DNA of 64,000 nucleotides, from the NCBI RefSeq assembly GCF_041914405.1, contig NZ_JAYSDK010000016.1:1-64000 (forward strand), read 5' to 3'. A model generated the notes under the pieces. That model made no database searches and was not told the DNA's origin. It was given only the letters and a program-made list of their open reading frames with translations. Below, piece by piece: positions 8,530 to 16,732 of the stretch (the first letter of the stretch is position 1; every line of letters begins with the position of its first letter). The DNA is from Zoogloea sp041914405 (GTDB lineage Bacteria > Pseudomonadota > Gammaproteobacteria > Burkholderiales > Rhodocyclaceae). Position numbers and translations under genes: made by a program.

Positions 8530-10239
8530 ATGGTAATTACCGGTGCGGAAATTGTAATCAGGAGTCTTCAGGAAGAAAAGGTCGATTATCTCTTCGGCTA
8601 TCCTGGTGGTGCGGTACTTTACATCTACGACGAGTTGTTCAAGCAGGACAAGGTTCGCCATGTGCTCGTTCGTCACGAGCAGGCTGCAATCCATGCGGCA
8701 GACGGCTATGCGCGCTCGACTGAAAAGGTCGGAGTTGCGCTGGTGACCTCCGGCCCAGGCGCGACCAATGCGGTGACCGGTATTGCCACTGCCTACTGTG
8801 ACTCCATTCCGATGGTGATCATTTCCGGTCAGGTACCGTCTTCGGCCATTGGTCAGGATGCTTTCCAGGAAGTAGACACCGTCGGCATCACCCGTCCCTG
8901 TGTGAAGCACAACTTCTTGGTGCGTGACGTGCGTGACATCGCGCCGACCATCAAGAAGGCTTTCTACCTCGCCAAGAGCGGCCGTCCAGGTCCGGTTCTG
9001 GTCGATATTCCGAAGGACATAACCGCCCAGAAGTGCGAGTTCGAGTATCCGCAGACGGTGGCGATGCGCTCCTACAGTCCGGTGGTCAAGGGCCATCACG
9101 GGCAGATCAAGAAGGCGCTGCAACTTTTGCTTGAGGCAAAGCGCCCGATGGTCTATGCCGGTGGTGGTGTGGTGCTCGGCGACGCGGCGGACAAGCTGAC
9201 CGCGCTGGTGCGCAAGCTTGGCTTCCCCTGTACCAACACCCTTATGGGTTTGGGTGGCTATCCGGCTACCGATCGTCAGTTCGTCGGCATGCTGGGCATG
9301 CATGGCAACTACGAGGCCAACATGGGGATGCACTATTGCGATGTGCTGCTCGCCGTCGGTGCTCGGTTTGACGATCGTGTCATCGGCAGCCCGGCCCATT
9401 TTGCGTCCGAGCCGCGCAAGATCATCCATATCGACATCGACCCGTCCTCCATCTCCAAGCGTGTGAAGGTCGACGTGCCCATCGTCGGTGATGTGGGAGA
9501 AATCCTGGGTGAACTCCTGGCACTGCTGGATGGCACGACCGAGCGCCCGGATCAGGAGGGGCTCGGTGATTGGTGGAAGCAGATCGAAGAGTGGCGTCGT
9601 CGCGATTGCCTGAAGTTCAATCAGGGCAGCGATGTCATCAAGCCGCAGTTTGTGGTGCAGAAGCTCTGGGAAGTGACCGGCGGCGACGCTTTCGTGACTT
9701 CCGATGTGGGGCAGCATCAGATGTGGGCGGCCCAATACTACAAGTTCGACAAGCCGCGCCGCTGGGTGAATTCCGGCGGACTCGGCACCATGGGTTTTGG
9801 CCTGCCCGCCGCGATGGGCGTTCAGTTGGCGCACCCTGGCTCTCAGGTGGCCTGCATCACCGGTGAGGGTTCGGTGCAGATGAACATCCAGGAGTTGTCG
9901 ACCTGCAAGCAGTTCCGTCTGCCGATCAAGGTGATCCTGCTCAACAACGGTTATCTCGGCATGGTTCGCCAGTGGCAGGAGTTGTTCCACGGCAATCGTT
10001 ACTCCGAGTCCTACATGGACGCATTGCCTGACTTCGCCAAGCTCGCCGAAGCCTATGGTCACGTGGCCCTACGCGTGCAGAAGCCGGGGGACGTGGAGGA
10101 TGCGCTGCGTGAAGCGTTCAAGCGCAAGAATGACCTGGTCTTCCTCGATTTTCAGGTCGATCCGACCGAGAACGTGTACCCGATGGTTCAGGGTGGCAAG
10201 GGTCTGACCGACATGATCCTGTCCGCCGAGGACCTCTGA
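8530..10239 (+). CDS. ilvB: Acetolactate synthase large (catalytic) subunit
   Basis: This ThDP/FAD enzyme condenses two pyruvates, or pyruvate with 2-oxobutyrate, in the first common step to valine, leucine and isoleucine. Translation most likely starts at the ATG at 8530 (MVITGAEIVIRSLQEEKVDYLFGYPGG); the frame runs further upstream but through the promoter. The 569 residues match the family. Visible are the N-terminal cofactor-binding region with HEQAAIHAADGYAR and the catalytic Glu, the central FAD region (ARFDDRVIGS), and the ThDP/Mg loop TGEGSVQMNIQELSTC with NNGYLGMVRQWQ. It is first in ilvB-ilvN-ilvC. Betaproteobacterial copies are named ilvB or ilvI. Confidence 0.96.
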   Translation: MVITGAEIVIRSLQEEKVDYLFGYPGGAVLYIYDELFKQDKVRHVLVRHEQAAIHAADGYARSTEKVGVALVTSGPGATNAVTGIATAYCDSIPMVIISGQVPSSAIGQDAFQEVDTVGITRPCVKHNFLVRDVRDIAPTIKKAFYLAKSGRPGPVLVDIPKDITAQKCEFEYPQTVAMRSYSPVVKGHHGQIKKALQLLLEAKRPMVYAGGGVVLGDAADKLTALVRKLGFPCTNTLMGLGGYPATDRQFVGMLGMHGNYEANMGMHYCDVLLAVGARFDDRVIGSPAHFASEPRKIIHIDIDPSSISKRVKVDVPIVGDVGEILGELLALLDGTTERPDQEGLGDWWKQIEEWRRRDCLKFNQGSDVIKPQFVVQKLWEVTGGDAFVTSDVGQHQMWAAQYYKFDKPRRWVNSGGLGTMGFGLPAAMGVQLAHPGSQVACITGEGSVQMNIQELSTCKQFRLPIKVILLNNGYLGMVRQWQELFHGNRYSESYMDALPDFAKLAEAYGHVALRVQKPGDVEDALREAFKRKNDLVFLDFQVDPTENVYPMVQGGKGLTDMILSAEDL

Positions 10240-10349
10240 TTCGCCGGGGGCGTGTCGTGGGGAATTTCTTGCGACCCGCTTCCGAATCCTTACCAAGGCT
10301 CGACGCCCACTGGTTGCGCGGGCTGATGGTCAGCAAGCAAGACATCCAT

Positions 10350-10841
10350 ATGAGACACGTCATCTCCCTTCTCATCGAGAATGAATCCGGCGCGCTTTCG
10401 CGCGTCTCCGGGCTGTTTTCCGCCCGTGGCTACAATATCGAGTCCCTGACGGTAGCACCGACAGAAGACGCATCCCTGTCCCGCATGACGATCGTCACTT
10501 CCGGCTCGGATGACATCGTCGAGCAGATCACCAAGCAGCTCAACAAGCTGGTGGAAGTTGTGAAAGTGGTGGATCTGTCCGAGTCGGCCCATATCGAGCG
10601 CGAACTGATGCTCGTAAAGGTGCGGGCAACCGGCAAGGACCGGGAAGAAATGAAGCGCATGGCGGACATCTTTCGCGGGCGCATCATTGACGTGACGGAT
10701 ACCAGTTATGTGATCGAGCTGACCGGCACCCAGGCCAAGCTTGATTCCTTTGTCGGCGCCATCGATGCCGACCTGATTCTCGAAACCGTGCGCTCCGGTA
10801 TCTGCGGCGTTGGCCGTGGTGACCGGGTATTGAAAGTGTGA
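10350..10841 (+). CDS. ilvN: Acetolactate synthase small (regulatory) subunit
   Basis: The small subunit activates the catalytic subunit and gives valine feedback inhibition. Starting at the ATG at 10350 gives MRHVISLLIENESGALSRVSGLF and 163 residues, the standard IlvN/IlvH length. The N-terminal ACT domain carries the ligand-site sequence ENESGALSRVSGLFSARGYNIESLTV; the second half (VKVRATGKDREEMKRMADIFRGRIIDVTDTSYVIELTG) is the C-terminal ACT-like domain. The in-frame frame open from 10257 would add unlike residues. It sits 110 bp after ilvB and 68 bp before ilvC, all on the same strand. The name ilvH is equally used. Confidence 0.95.
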   Translation: MRHVISLLIENESGALSRVSGLFSARGYNIESLTVAPTEDASLSRMTIVTSGSDDIVEQITKQLNKLVEVVKVVDLSESAHIERELMLVKVRATGKDREEMKRMADIFRGRIIDVTDTSYVIELTGTQAKLDSFVGAIDADLILETVRSGICGVGRGDRVLKV

Positions 10842-10909
10842 AGCAGGGGGCGGGCTGAATGGCCGGCACTTCCCTGTAATTTGCTCCTCTTGTATCAGAA
10901 AGGCATGAA

Positions 10910-11926
10910 ATGAAGGTTTATTACGATAAGGATGCGGATCTCTCCCTGATCAAGGGCAAGCAGGTCACGATCGTTGGTTACGGTTCCCAGGGCCATGCCC
11001 ACGCCCAGAATCTGCGTGACTCCGGCGTCAATGTGACGGTCGGTCTGCGCAAGAACGGCGCTTCCTGGGCGAAGGCCGAAGGCGCTGGCCTGAAGGTTGC
11101 AGAAGTGGCCGAGGCTGTTCGCGCTGCCGATGTGGTCATGATCCTGCTGCCGGATGAGAACATCCCCGAGGTCTACAAGAACGACGTCGAGCCGAACATC
11201 AAGCAGGGTGGCGTGCTGGCTTTCGCCCACGGCTTCAACGTGCATTACAACCAGGTTGTGCCCCGCGCCGATCTGGATGTGATCATGGTTGCCCCGAAGG
11301 GCCCTGGCCACACCGTTCGCTCCGAGTACCTGAAGGGTGGCGGCGTGCCGTCCCTGATCGCCGTTTACCAGGACAAGTCCGGCAAGGCCCGCGACATCGC
11401 CCTGTCCTACGCTGCTGCCAATGGCGGCACCAAGGGTGGCGTGATCGAGACCAACTTCCGTGAAGAAACCGAAACCGACCTGTTCGGTGAGCAGGCTGTT
11501 CTCTGTGGCGGTGCGGTCGAACTGGTCAAAATGGGCTTCGAGACCCTGGTCGAAGCCGGCTACGCTCCGGAAATGGCCTACTTCGAGTGCCTGCACGAAC
11601 TGAAGCTGATCGTCGACCTGATGTACGAAGGTGGCATCGCCAACATGAACTACTCCATCTCCAACAACGCGGAGTATGGCGAGTACGTGACCGGCCCCGA
11701 GGTCATCAACGAAGAGTCTCGCTACGCCATGCGCGAAGCCCTCAAGCGCATCCAGACCGGTGAATACGCCAAGATGTTCATCCTGGAAGGCAAGACCAAC
11801 TACCCGTCCATGACCGCCCGTCGTCGTCTGAACGCCGTGCATCCGATCGAAACCGTCGGTGCCCAGCTGCGTGACATGATGCCGTGGATTAAGGCCAACA
11901 AGCTGGTCGATCAGTCCAAGAACTAA
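10910..11926 (+). CDS. ilvC: Ketol-acid reductoisomerase (class I)
   Basis: IlvC catalyses the Mg-dependent alkyl shift and NADPH reduction of acetohydroxy acids, the second common step of branched-chain amino acid synthesis. The 338-residue length marks the short class I form. The Rossmann motif is VTIVGYGSQGHAHAQNLRDSG with the following specificity loop (VGLRKNGASWAKAE); the knotted C-terminal domain carries the metal ligands in EVINEESR and the E/D residues of ETDLFGEQAVLCGG. It is the last ilv gene, followed by a GC-rich hairpin. The codon use is that of a highly expressed gene. Confidence 0.97.
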   Translation: MKVYYDKDADLSLIKGKQVTIVGYGSQGHAHAQNLRDSGVNVTVGLRKNGASWAKAEGAGLKVAEVAEAVRAADVVMILLPDENIPEVYKNDVEPNIKQGGVLAFAHGFNVHYNQVVPRADLDVIMVAPKGPGHTVRSEYLKGGGVPSLIAVYQDKSGKARDIALSYAAANGGTKGGVIETNFREETETDLFGEQAVLCGGAVELVKMGFETLVEAGYAPEMAYFECLHELKLIVDLMYEGGIANMNYSISNNAEYGEYVTGPEVINEESRYAMREALKRIQTGEYAKMFILEGKTNYPSMTARRRLNAVHPIETVGAQLRDMMPWIKANKLVDQSKN

Positions 11927-11948
11927 GCGGGCTGGCAGGTAGCAAGAT

Positions 11949-11975
11949 CGGGGGACGAAAGTCCCCCGAGTCGTT
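11949..11975 (+). terminator. Hairpin terminator after ilvC
   Basis: An 8-bp GC-rich stem (CGGGGGAC / GTCCCCCG, 11949-11956 and 11961-11968) closes a GAAA tetraloop 23 bp after the ilvC stop. The T run after it is weak (GTCGTTTC), so termination may be partial. Confidence 0.6.
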
Positions 11976-12036
11976 TCTGGGCCTGCCGCATCCACCTGCG
12001 TTACAATCGCATCCGACTCCACATATCGTCCCCTCC

Positions 12037-12825
12037 ATGGCCGATCTGCAATCTCGTAAGCCCCTGCTGAATCCCGAACGGCGTCGCAGGGGAATCTATA
12101 TTCTTCCCAACCTTTTCACGACCGCAGCACTCTTCGCCGGCTTTTATGCCATCGTGCAGGCGATGAATGGTCTGTTCGAGCAGGCGGCGGTCGCGATCTT
12201 CATCGCGATGGTCCTCGACGGGCTGGATGGTCGTGTGGCGCGTCTGACTCGCACCCAGAGTGCCTTCGGTGCCGAATATGACTCTCTGTCCGACATGGTG
12301 TCCTTTGGTGCTGCACCGGCGTTGATCATGTATGAATGGGCGCTGAAGGGCATGGGCAAGCTCGGCTGGATGGCGGCCTTCATCTATTGTGCGGGCGCGG
12401 CCTTGCGATTGGCGCGCTTCAACACCAACATCGACGTCATCGACAAGCGCTACTTCCAGGGTTTGCCCAGTCCCGCCGCGGCCGCGCTGGTCAGCGGCCT
12501 GGTGTGGGTGATGCTAGACAACGGTGTGGCCGGGCCGGATGTGCGCTGGTACGCCTGCGCGCTGACGATCTTTGCTGGCGTATCGATGGTAAGCAATGTG
12601 CTGTTCTACAGTGGTAAGGAAATCAACCTGCGCCGTAGCGTTCCGTTCATTGTGATCATCGCCTTTGTGCTGGGGTTCCTGCTGGTGTCCAGCTATCCGC
12701 CGGGGGTGCTGTTCGGATTGTTCCTGTGTTACGCCGTTTCGGGCTACGTGACGAGTGCCTGGGCCTGGCTCAAGGGCACACGCCGCAGTGCCGTGAAGGC
12801 TCCCGCCGAAAACGCGGACTCCTGA
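12037..12825 (+). CDS. pssA: CDP-diacylglycerol-serine O-phosphatidyltransferase
   Basis: PssA makes phosphatidylserine, the precursor of phosphatidylethanolamine, in the inner membrane. The 262-residue product is a CDP-alcohol phosphatidyltransferase: the family motif is seen as MVLDGLDGRVARLTRTQSAFGAEYDSLSDMVSFGAAPA, the DG..AR...G...D...D pattern with metal-binding aspartates. About seven hydrophobic segments follow. In related genomes a phosphatidylserine decarboxylase gene (psd) often lies just before pssA; here ilvC is followed directly by pssA and no psd is present in the window. Confidence 0.94.
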   Translation: MADLQSRKPLLNPERRRRGIYILPNLFTTAALFAGFYAIVQAMNGLFEQAAVAIFIAMVLDGLDGRVARLTRTQSAFGAEYDSLSDMVSFGAAPALIMYEWALKGMGKLGWMAAFIYCAGAALRLARFNTNIDVIDKRYFQGLPSPAAAALVSGLVWVMLDNGVAGPDVRWYACALTIFAGVSMVSNVLFYSGKEINLRRSVPFIVIIAFVLGFLLVSSYPPGVLFGLFLCYAVSGYVTSAWAWLKGTRRSAVKAPAENADS

Positions 12826-12935
12826 GCAGGGCTTCCGGTAGGCCCCGTGGCCTGGCGGGCGTGTTTGCCCGTCGTGGTACGGAACGGCGGTCGTACCGTT
12901 CAATCAAAACATCAATAATCTGGCAGGAGCTAATC

Positions 12936-14468
12936 ATGAGCGATCAGCTGATCATTTTCGACACCACCTTGCGTGACGGGGAGCAGAGTCCGGGTGCCTC
13001 GATGACGCGCGACGAGAAGCTGCGTATCGCGCGCCAACTCGAGCGGATGAAGGTCAACGTGATCGAGGCGGGCTTTGCTGCGGCATCCAACGGCGACTTC
13101 GAGGCGGTCCGCGCTGTGGCGGAGGCGATCAAGGATTCGACGGTTTGTTCACTGGCTAGAGCCAACGAGAACGACATTCGGCGGGCCGGCGAGGCGATCC
13201 GCCCGGCGGCGTCGGGACGCATTCATACCTTTATCGCCACTAGCCCGATCCATATGGAGAAGAAGCTTCGCATGAGCCCCGACCAGGTGGTCGAGCAAGC
13301 GGTGCGGGCGATCGGTTGGGCGCGGGAGTACACCAGCGACATCGAGTTCTCAGCCGAGGATGCCGGTCGTTCTGAAATCGACTTCCTGTGCCGTATTTTT
13401 GAAGAAGTCATCAAGGCGGGCGCCACAACGATCAACGTACCGGATACCGTCGGTTACAACGTGCCGGAGCAGTTTGCGGCAACGATCCGCACACTGATCG
13501 AACGTGTGCCGAACTCAGACAAGGTCGTGTGGTCGGTGCATTGCCATAACGATCTTGGCCTTGCCGTGGCTAATTCCCTGGCTGCCGTGCGCGCTGGTGC
13601 GCGCCAGGTGGAATGTACGGTCAACGGCCTTGGCGAGCGGGCGGGTAATGCGTCGCTAGAAGAAGTCGTGATGGCGGTGCGTACCCGCAAGGATATCTTC
13701 CTGTGTGATACGCGCATCGATACGACGCAGATCGTGCCGGCTTCGAAGCTGGTATCCAGCATCACGGGCTTTCCTGTGCAGCCCAACAAGGCGATCGTCG
13801 GCGCAAACGCTTTTGCCCATGAATCTGGCATTCATCAGGACGGCGTGCTGAAGCATAGAGAGACCTACGAAATCATGCGTGCCGAGGATGTGGGCTGGAC
13901 CACCAACAAGCTGGTGATGGGCAAGCATTCTGGGCGCAATGCATTCCGTTCGCGGCTTGTCGAGCTTGGGGTTGAGATCAAGTCCGAGGAGCAGCTCAAT
14001 CACGCATTTGCCCGCTTCAAGGAGCTGGCTGACAAGAAGCACGAGATTTTCGATGAGGATTTGCAGGCGCTGATGAGCGATGACAGCTCGGAGCCGCAGG
14101 AGCATTTCCGCTTGGTGGCGTCTTCATTCCATTCCGAGACCGGCGAGACGCCCTGTGCGCGCCTGACGCTATCCGTCGATGGCAAGGAGGCCAAGGTGGA
14201 GTCGGGTGGTTCAGGGCCGGTGGATGCCGCTTTCAAGGCTATCGAAGCGGTGGCGGACAGTGGTGCCGAGCTGCTGTTGTACTCGGTCAATGCTATCACC
14301 ACGGGTACCGATGCCCAGGGCGAGGTGACTGTCCGTCTATCGAAGGAAGAACGTGTTGTGAATGGGCAGGGCGCGGATACCGACATCATCGTCGCATCCG
14401 CGAAAGCCTACCTCAATGCTCTCAATAAGTTGCAGTCCAGGCTGGAGCGTGTGAATCCCCAGGTGTGA
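12936..14468 (+). CDS. leuA: 2-isopropylmalate synthase
   Basis: LeuA condenses acetyl-CoA with 2-oxoisovalerate, the first committed step to leucine. The ATG at 12936 has a good ribosome site (GGAG) and gives MSDQLIIFDTTLRDGEQSPGAS, the standard start; the frame open from 12726 is a spurious extension. The 510 residues include the TIM-barrel catalytic domain with the DTTLRDGEQ motif, the metal-binding HCHNDLGLAVAN, the NGLGERAGNA loop, and a C-terminal LeuA regulatory domain from about residue 390 (leucine feedback). It lies near ilvBNC, so the cluster covers the entry into leucine synthesis. Confidence 0.96.
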   Translation: MSDQLIIFDTTLRDGEQSPGASMTRDEKLRIARQLERMKVNVIEAGFAAASNGDFEAVRAVAEAIKDSTVCSLARANENDIRRAGEAIRPAASGRIHTFIATSPIHMEKKLRMSPDQVVEQAVRAIGWAREYTSDIEFSAEDAGRSEIDFLCRIFEEVIKAGATTINVPDTVGYNVPEQFAATIRTLIERVPNSDKVVWSVHCHNDLGLAVANSLAAVRAGARQVECTVNGLGERAGNASLEEVVMAVRTRKDIFLCDTRIDTTQIVPASKLVSSITGFPVQPNKAIVGANAFAHESGIHQDGVLKHRETYEIMRAEDVGWTTNKLVMGKHSGRNAFRSRLVELGVEIKSEEQLNHAFARFKELADKKHEIFDEDLQALMSDDSSEPQEHFRLVASSFHSETGETPCARLTLSVDGKEAKVESGGSGPVDAAFKAIEAVADSGAELLLYSVNAITTGTDAQGEVTVRLSKEERVVNGQGADTDIIVASAKAYLNALNKLQSRLERVNPQV

Positions 14469-14485
14469 TCACCGGTCTCCGGGGG

Positions 14486-14854
14486 TCAGGACTGCCGGTC
14501 GGCGGCCCTGGCCAGCCGGGATGGAGCTGTGTTGCGGGCGTAAAGCACGACGGCGGTGAAGAATATGACGCTCAAGATGGCTTCTGTCAGTGCAAGTGCG
14601 TTGCCGGGAGCTGGGTCGTTGGTCCGGATCACCCCCTCGGTCAGGTAGAGCAGGATCATCATCGAGCTCCACTGATAGGTGTAGCGCTTGCCGCGCAAGA
14701 TTCCGAACAGGGCCAGCATCAGCGGCAGCACCTTCAGCGTCATCCATGAGCCGCCCGGGCGCAGGGGGGCCAGAATGGCCTCCCAGGCCAGGCAAAGGGC
14801 AATCAGTAGCAGCAGGGTTACGCTGGCGACGAGTAGCAGGTTCTTGGGTTTCAT
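14486..14854 (-). CDS. DUF2069 small membrane protein
   Basis: The 122-residue protein begins MKPKNLLLVASVTLLLLIALCLAWEAILAPLRPGGSW and has about four membrane helices, the other three being LKVLPLMLALFGIL, YQWSSMMILLYLTEGVIR and LALTEAILSVIFFTAVVLYAR. Length and the YTYQWSSMMILLYLTEG segment match the DUF2069 family, predicted inner-membrane proteins without known function. Its ATG overlaps the stop of the upstream WrbA-like gene by ATGA, so the two are co-expressed. It converges on leuA with only 17 bp between. A link to quinone redox through wrbA is only an inference from coupling. Confidence 0.88.
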   Translation of the reverse strand: MKPKNLLLVASVTLLLLIALCLAWEAILAPLRPGGSWMTLKVLPLMLALFGILRGKRYTYQWSSMMILLYLTEGVIRTNDPAPGNALALTEAILSVIFFTAVVLYARNTAPSRLARAADRQS

Positions 14855-15447
14855 GGGCGTGAGAGCTTTCTGGCGGTTTCTGCGAGTCGCCGTCCCAGGG
14901 CGGTGGCGAGACGCTTTTCCTCTTCGGTGATCAGGGTGTTGTCGTCCTTGCCAGCCCAGTGAGTGGCACCATAGGGCGAGCCGCCGCTGCGGGTTCGGGT
15001 GAGGTCTGGTTCGGAAAACGGCAGGCCGACGATCAGCATGCCGTGGTGCAGCAGTGGAGTCATCATCGACAGCAAGGTGCTTTCCTGGCCGCCATGCTGA
15101 CTCGCCGATGACGTGAATACGCAAGCCGGCTTGCCCGCGAGCGCACCCGAAAGCCAGGGGCCGGCAGTGCCGTCCAGGAAGTATTTGACCGGTGCGGCCA
15201 TGTTGCCGAAGCGGGTGGGGCTGCCGAGGGCTAGACCGACACACTCTTCGAGATCGCGGATATCTGCATAAGGCGCGCCGCTGTCGGGAATGCCGTCTTC
15301 GATGGCCTCGCAGACAGCCGAGACCCGTGGGACTGTGCGCATACGGGCGGCCATGCCAGGAATGGATTCGATGCCACGCGCGATAAGCTCGGCCAGTGCC
15401 CGGACAGAGCCGCGATGGCTGTAATAGAGAACAAGAACTTCTTGCAT
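14851..15447 (-). CDS. wrbA: NAD(P)H:quinone oxidoreductase, WrbA-like flavoprotein
   Basis: WrbA proteins are tetrameric FMN flavodoxin-like enzymes that reduce quinones by two electrons and limit oxidative stress. The start at 15447 gives MQEVLVLYYSHRGSVRALAELIARGIE; the longer frame to 15510 has no family support. The 198-residue length is normal. The FMN phosphate loop is YYSHRGSVRALA, the family middle segment is LALGSPTRFGNMAAPVKYFLDGTAGPW, and the isoalloxazine region is FTSSASQHGGQESTLLSMMTPLLHHGMLIVGLP. It is coupled to DUF2069 and diverges from the YihY-like gene. Confidence 0.92.
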   Translation of the reverse strand: MQEVLVLYYSHRGSVRALAELIARGIESIPGMAARMRTVPRVSAVCEAIEDGIPDSGAPYADIRDLEECVGLALGSPTRFGNMAAPVKYFLDGTAGPWLSGALAGKPACVFTSSASQHGGQESTLLSMMTPLLHHGMLIVGLPFSEPDLTRTRSGGSPYGATHWAGKDDNTLITEEEKRLATALGRRLAETARKLSRP

Positions 15448-15483
15448 TGTAGTGCCTGCAAAACGGAAGCGCATTATACGTAA

Positions 15484-16722
15484 ATGAACCTGAGCCCTGA
15501 CTCTCCTCATTCGTTTCGCCGCCCGGGGATGATGCCGCTGGTGTCTGCTGTTGCGCGCCGCTTTCGTGACGGTCGATGTGCACAGGTTGCCGGCAGTCTT
15601 GCGTTCACGACCTTGCTGTCACTGGTGCCGCTGGTGACCCTGGTGGCGGTTGTCTTCAGCAAGCTGCCGCAGTCGGCCCGTTTCGGTGATGCATTGCGTG
15701 GTTTCCTGCTCGACAACCTCCTGCCGGACAAGGCTGGAAAAGTGATTGCGACCTATGCGCTGCAGTTCAGTGAAAAGGCTGCGAACCTGACCGTCGTGGG
15801 CGCACTCGTGCTGATTGCGACGACGATGATGCTGATGAAGACGATCGATCAGGTCATCAACCAGATCTGGATGGTTAATAGCCGACGCCCCTGGGCCACG
15901 CGGCTGGTCGGCTACTGGGCCGCCTTGTCCCTAGGCCCGCTGTTGCTGGCTGGTTGTGTATTCGCCGCGAGCGCGATGCTGAGCATGTCGCTGGATGTCA
16001 TGAGCGAGCCGGCAGCCTGGCTGGAGGGCCTTGGGGTGCGCTTGATTGCCGTGGCGGTCCTGACCGGCGTCTTCGGTACGATCTATCTGGTCGTGCCCCA
16101 TTGCAGCGTTCGTATCCGGGATGCAATGTTTGCCGGCTTGTGCGCAGCAACGGGCTTCTTGGTCATGCAGCGTCTGTTTGGCCTCTATTTGGCGCATTTT
16201 CCAAGTTACACGCTGGTGTACGGGGCGTTTGCGGCGGTGCCGATCTTCCTGCTGTGGCTTTATCTGTCCTGGATCGTGATCTTGCTCGGTGCGGTTCTCG
16301 CTGCCGTGCTGCCCGAGCGCAAGCTTATGCACGCTTTGCTGCCAAACTTTCCGGGGCGGGAACTTTTCGTGGCTCTGCTTGCGTTGCGGGGGTTGGTGGG
16401 TGCTCAGCGGGAGGGGGCTTCGCGGACGATGGCGGAGCTTGCCGAGTTGGCGGCGGTGGGGCATGACGACATGCGGAGGACGCTGGAAATGCTTGAATCA
16501 GCGGGGGTTGCTGCGCGTCTCGATGGGGGGGGCTGGCTGTTGGCCAGGGCTGCGGATTCGGTGCCACTGGCGGAGATTGCCGGCTTGTTTGGTTGGGCGA
16601 ACTTGCCGGATGGCTGGCGAGCTGGAGCGGGTTCGGCGGCCGAGGTTTGTGAGTGTTGGGACGCAATTCTGGCGGCACTGGGCCGGGCGACAGCCCGGCC
16701 GATCGCGTCCCTGTGCTCCTAG
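15484..16722 (+). CDS. YihY/BrkB family inner-membrane protein
   Basis: This 412-residue protein opens with the family pattern CAQVAGSLAFTTLLSLVPLVTLVAVVFSKLP and has about six membrane helices up to residue ~280, including VVGALVLIATTMMLMKTIDQVINQIWMV and YGAFAAVPIFLLWLYLSWIVILLGAVLAAV. The last ~130 residues are soluble and look like a winged-helix segment (MAELAELAAVGHDDMRRTLEMLESAGVAARLDGGGWLLAR). BrkB was once called ribonuclease BN, but that activity belongs to another protein; the real function is not established. It converges on the unrecognised gene downstream, ten bases apart. Confidence 0.9.
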   Translation: MNLSPDSPHSFRRPGMMPLVSAVARRFRDGRCAQVAGSLAFTTLLSLVPLVTLVAVVFSKLPQSARFGDALRGFLLDNLLPDKAGKVIATYALQFSEKAANLTVVGALVLIATTMMLMKTIDQVINQIWMVNSRRPWATRLVGYWAALSLGPLLLAGCVFAASAMLSMSLDVMSEPAAWLEGLGVRLIAVAVLTGVFGTIYLVVPHCSVRIRDAMFAGLCAATGFLVMQRLFGLYLAHFPSYTLVYGAFAAVPIFLLWLYLSWIVILLGAVLAAVLPERKLMHALLPNFPGRELFVALLALRGLVGAQREGASRTMAELAELAAVGHDDMRRTLEMLESAGVAARLDGGGWLLARAADSVPLAEIAGLFGWANLPDGWRAGAGSAAEVCECWDAILAALGRATARPIASLCS

Positions 16723-16732
16723 CCGTGCCGTG

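Noticed and set aside
8385..8530. Leader-peptide attenuator for ilvBNC
   Set aside because: The likely promoter is only 40 bp ahead of ilvB and no Leu/Val/Ile-rich short ORF or terminator pair is present.
12726..12935. Upstream extension of the leuA frame
   Set aside because: It overlaps the end of pssA and lacks family similarity; the ATG at 12936 has a strong ribosome site and the standard N-terminus.
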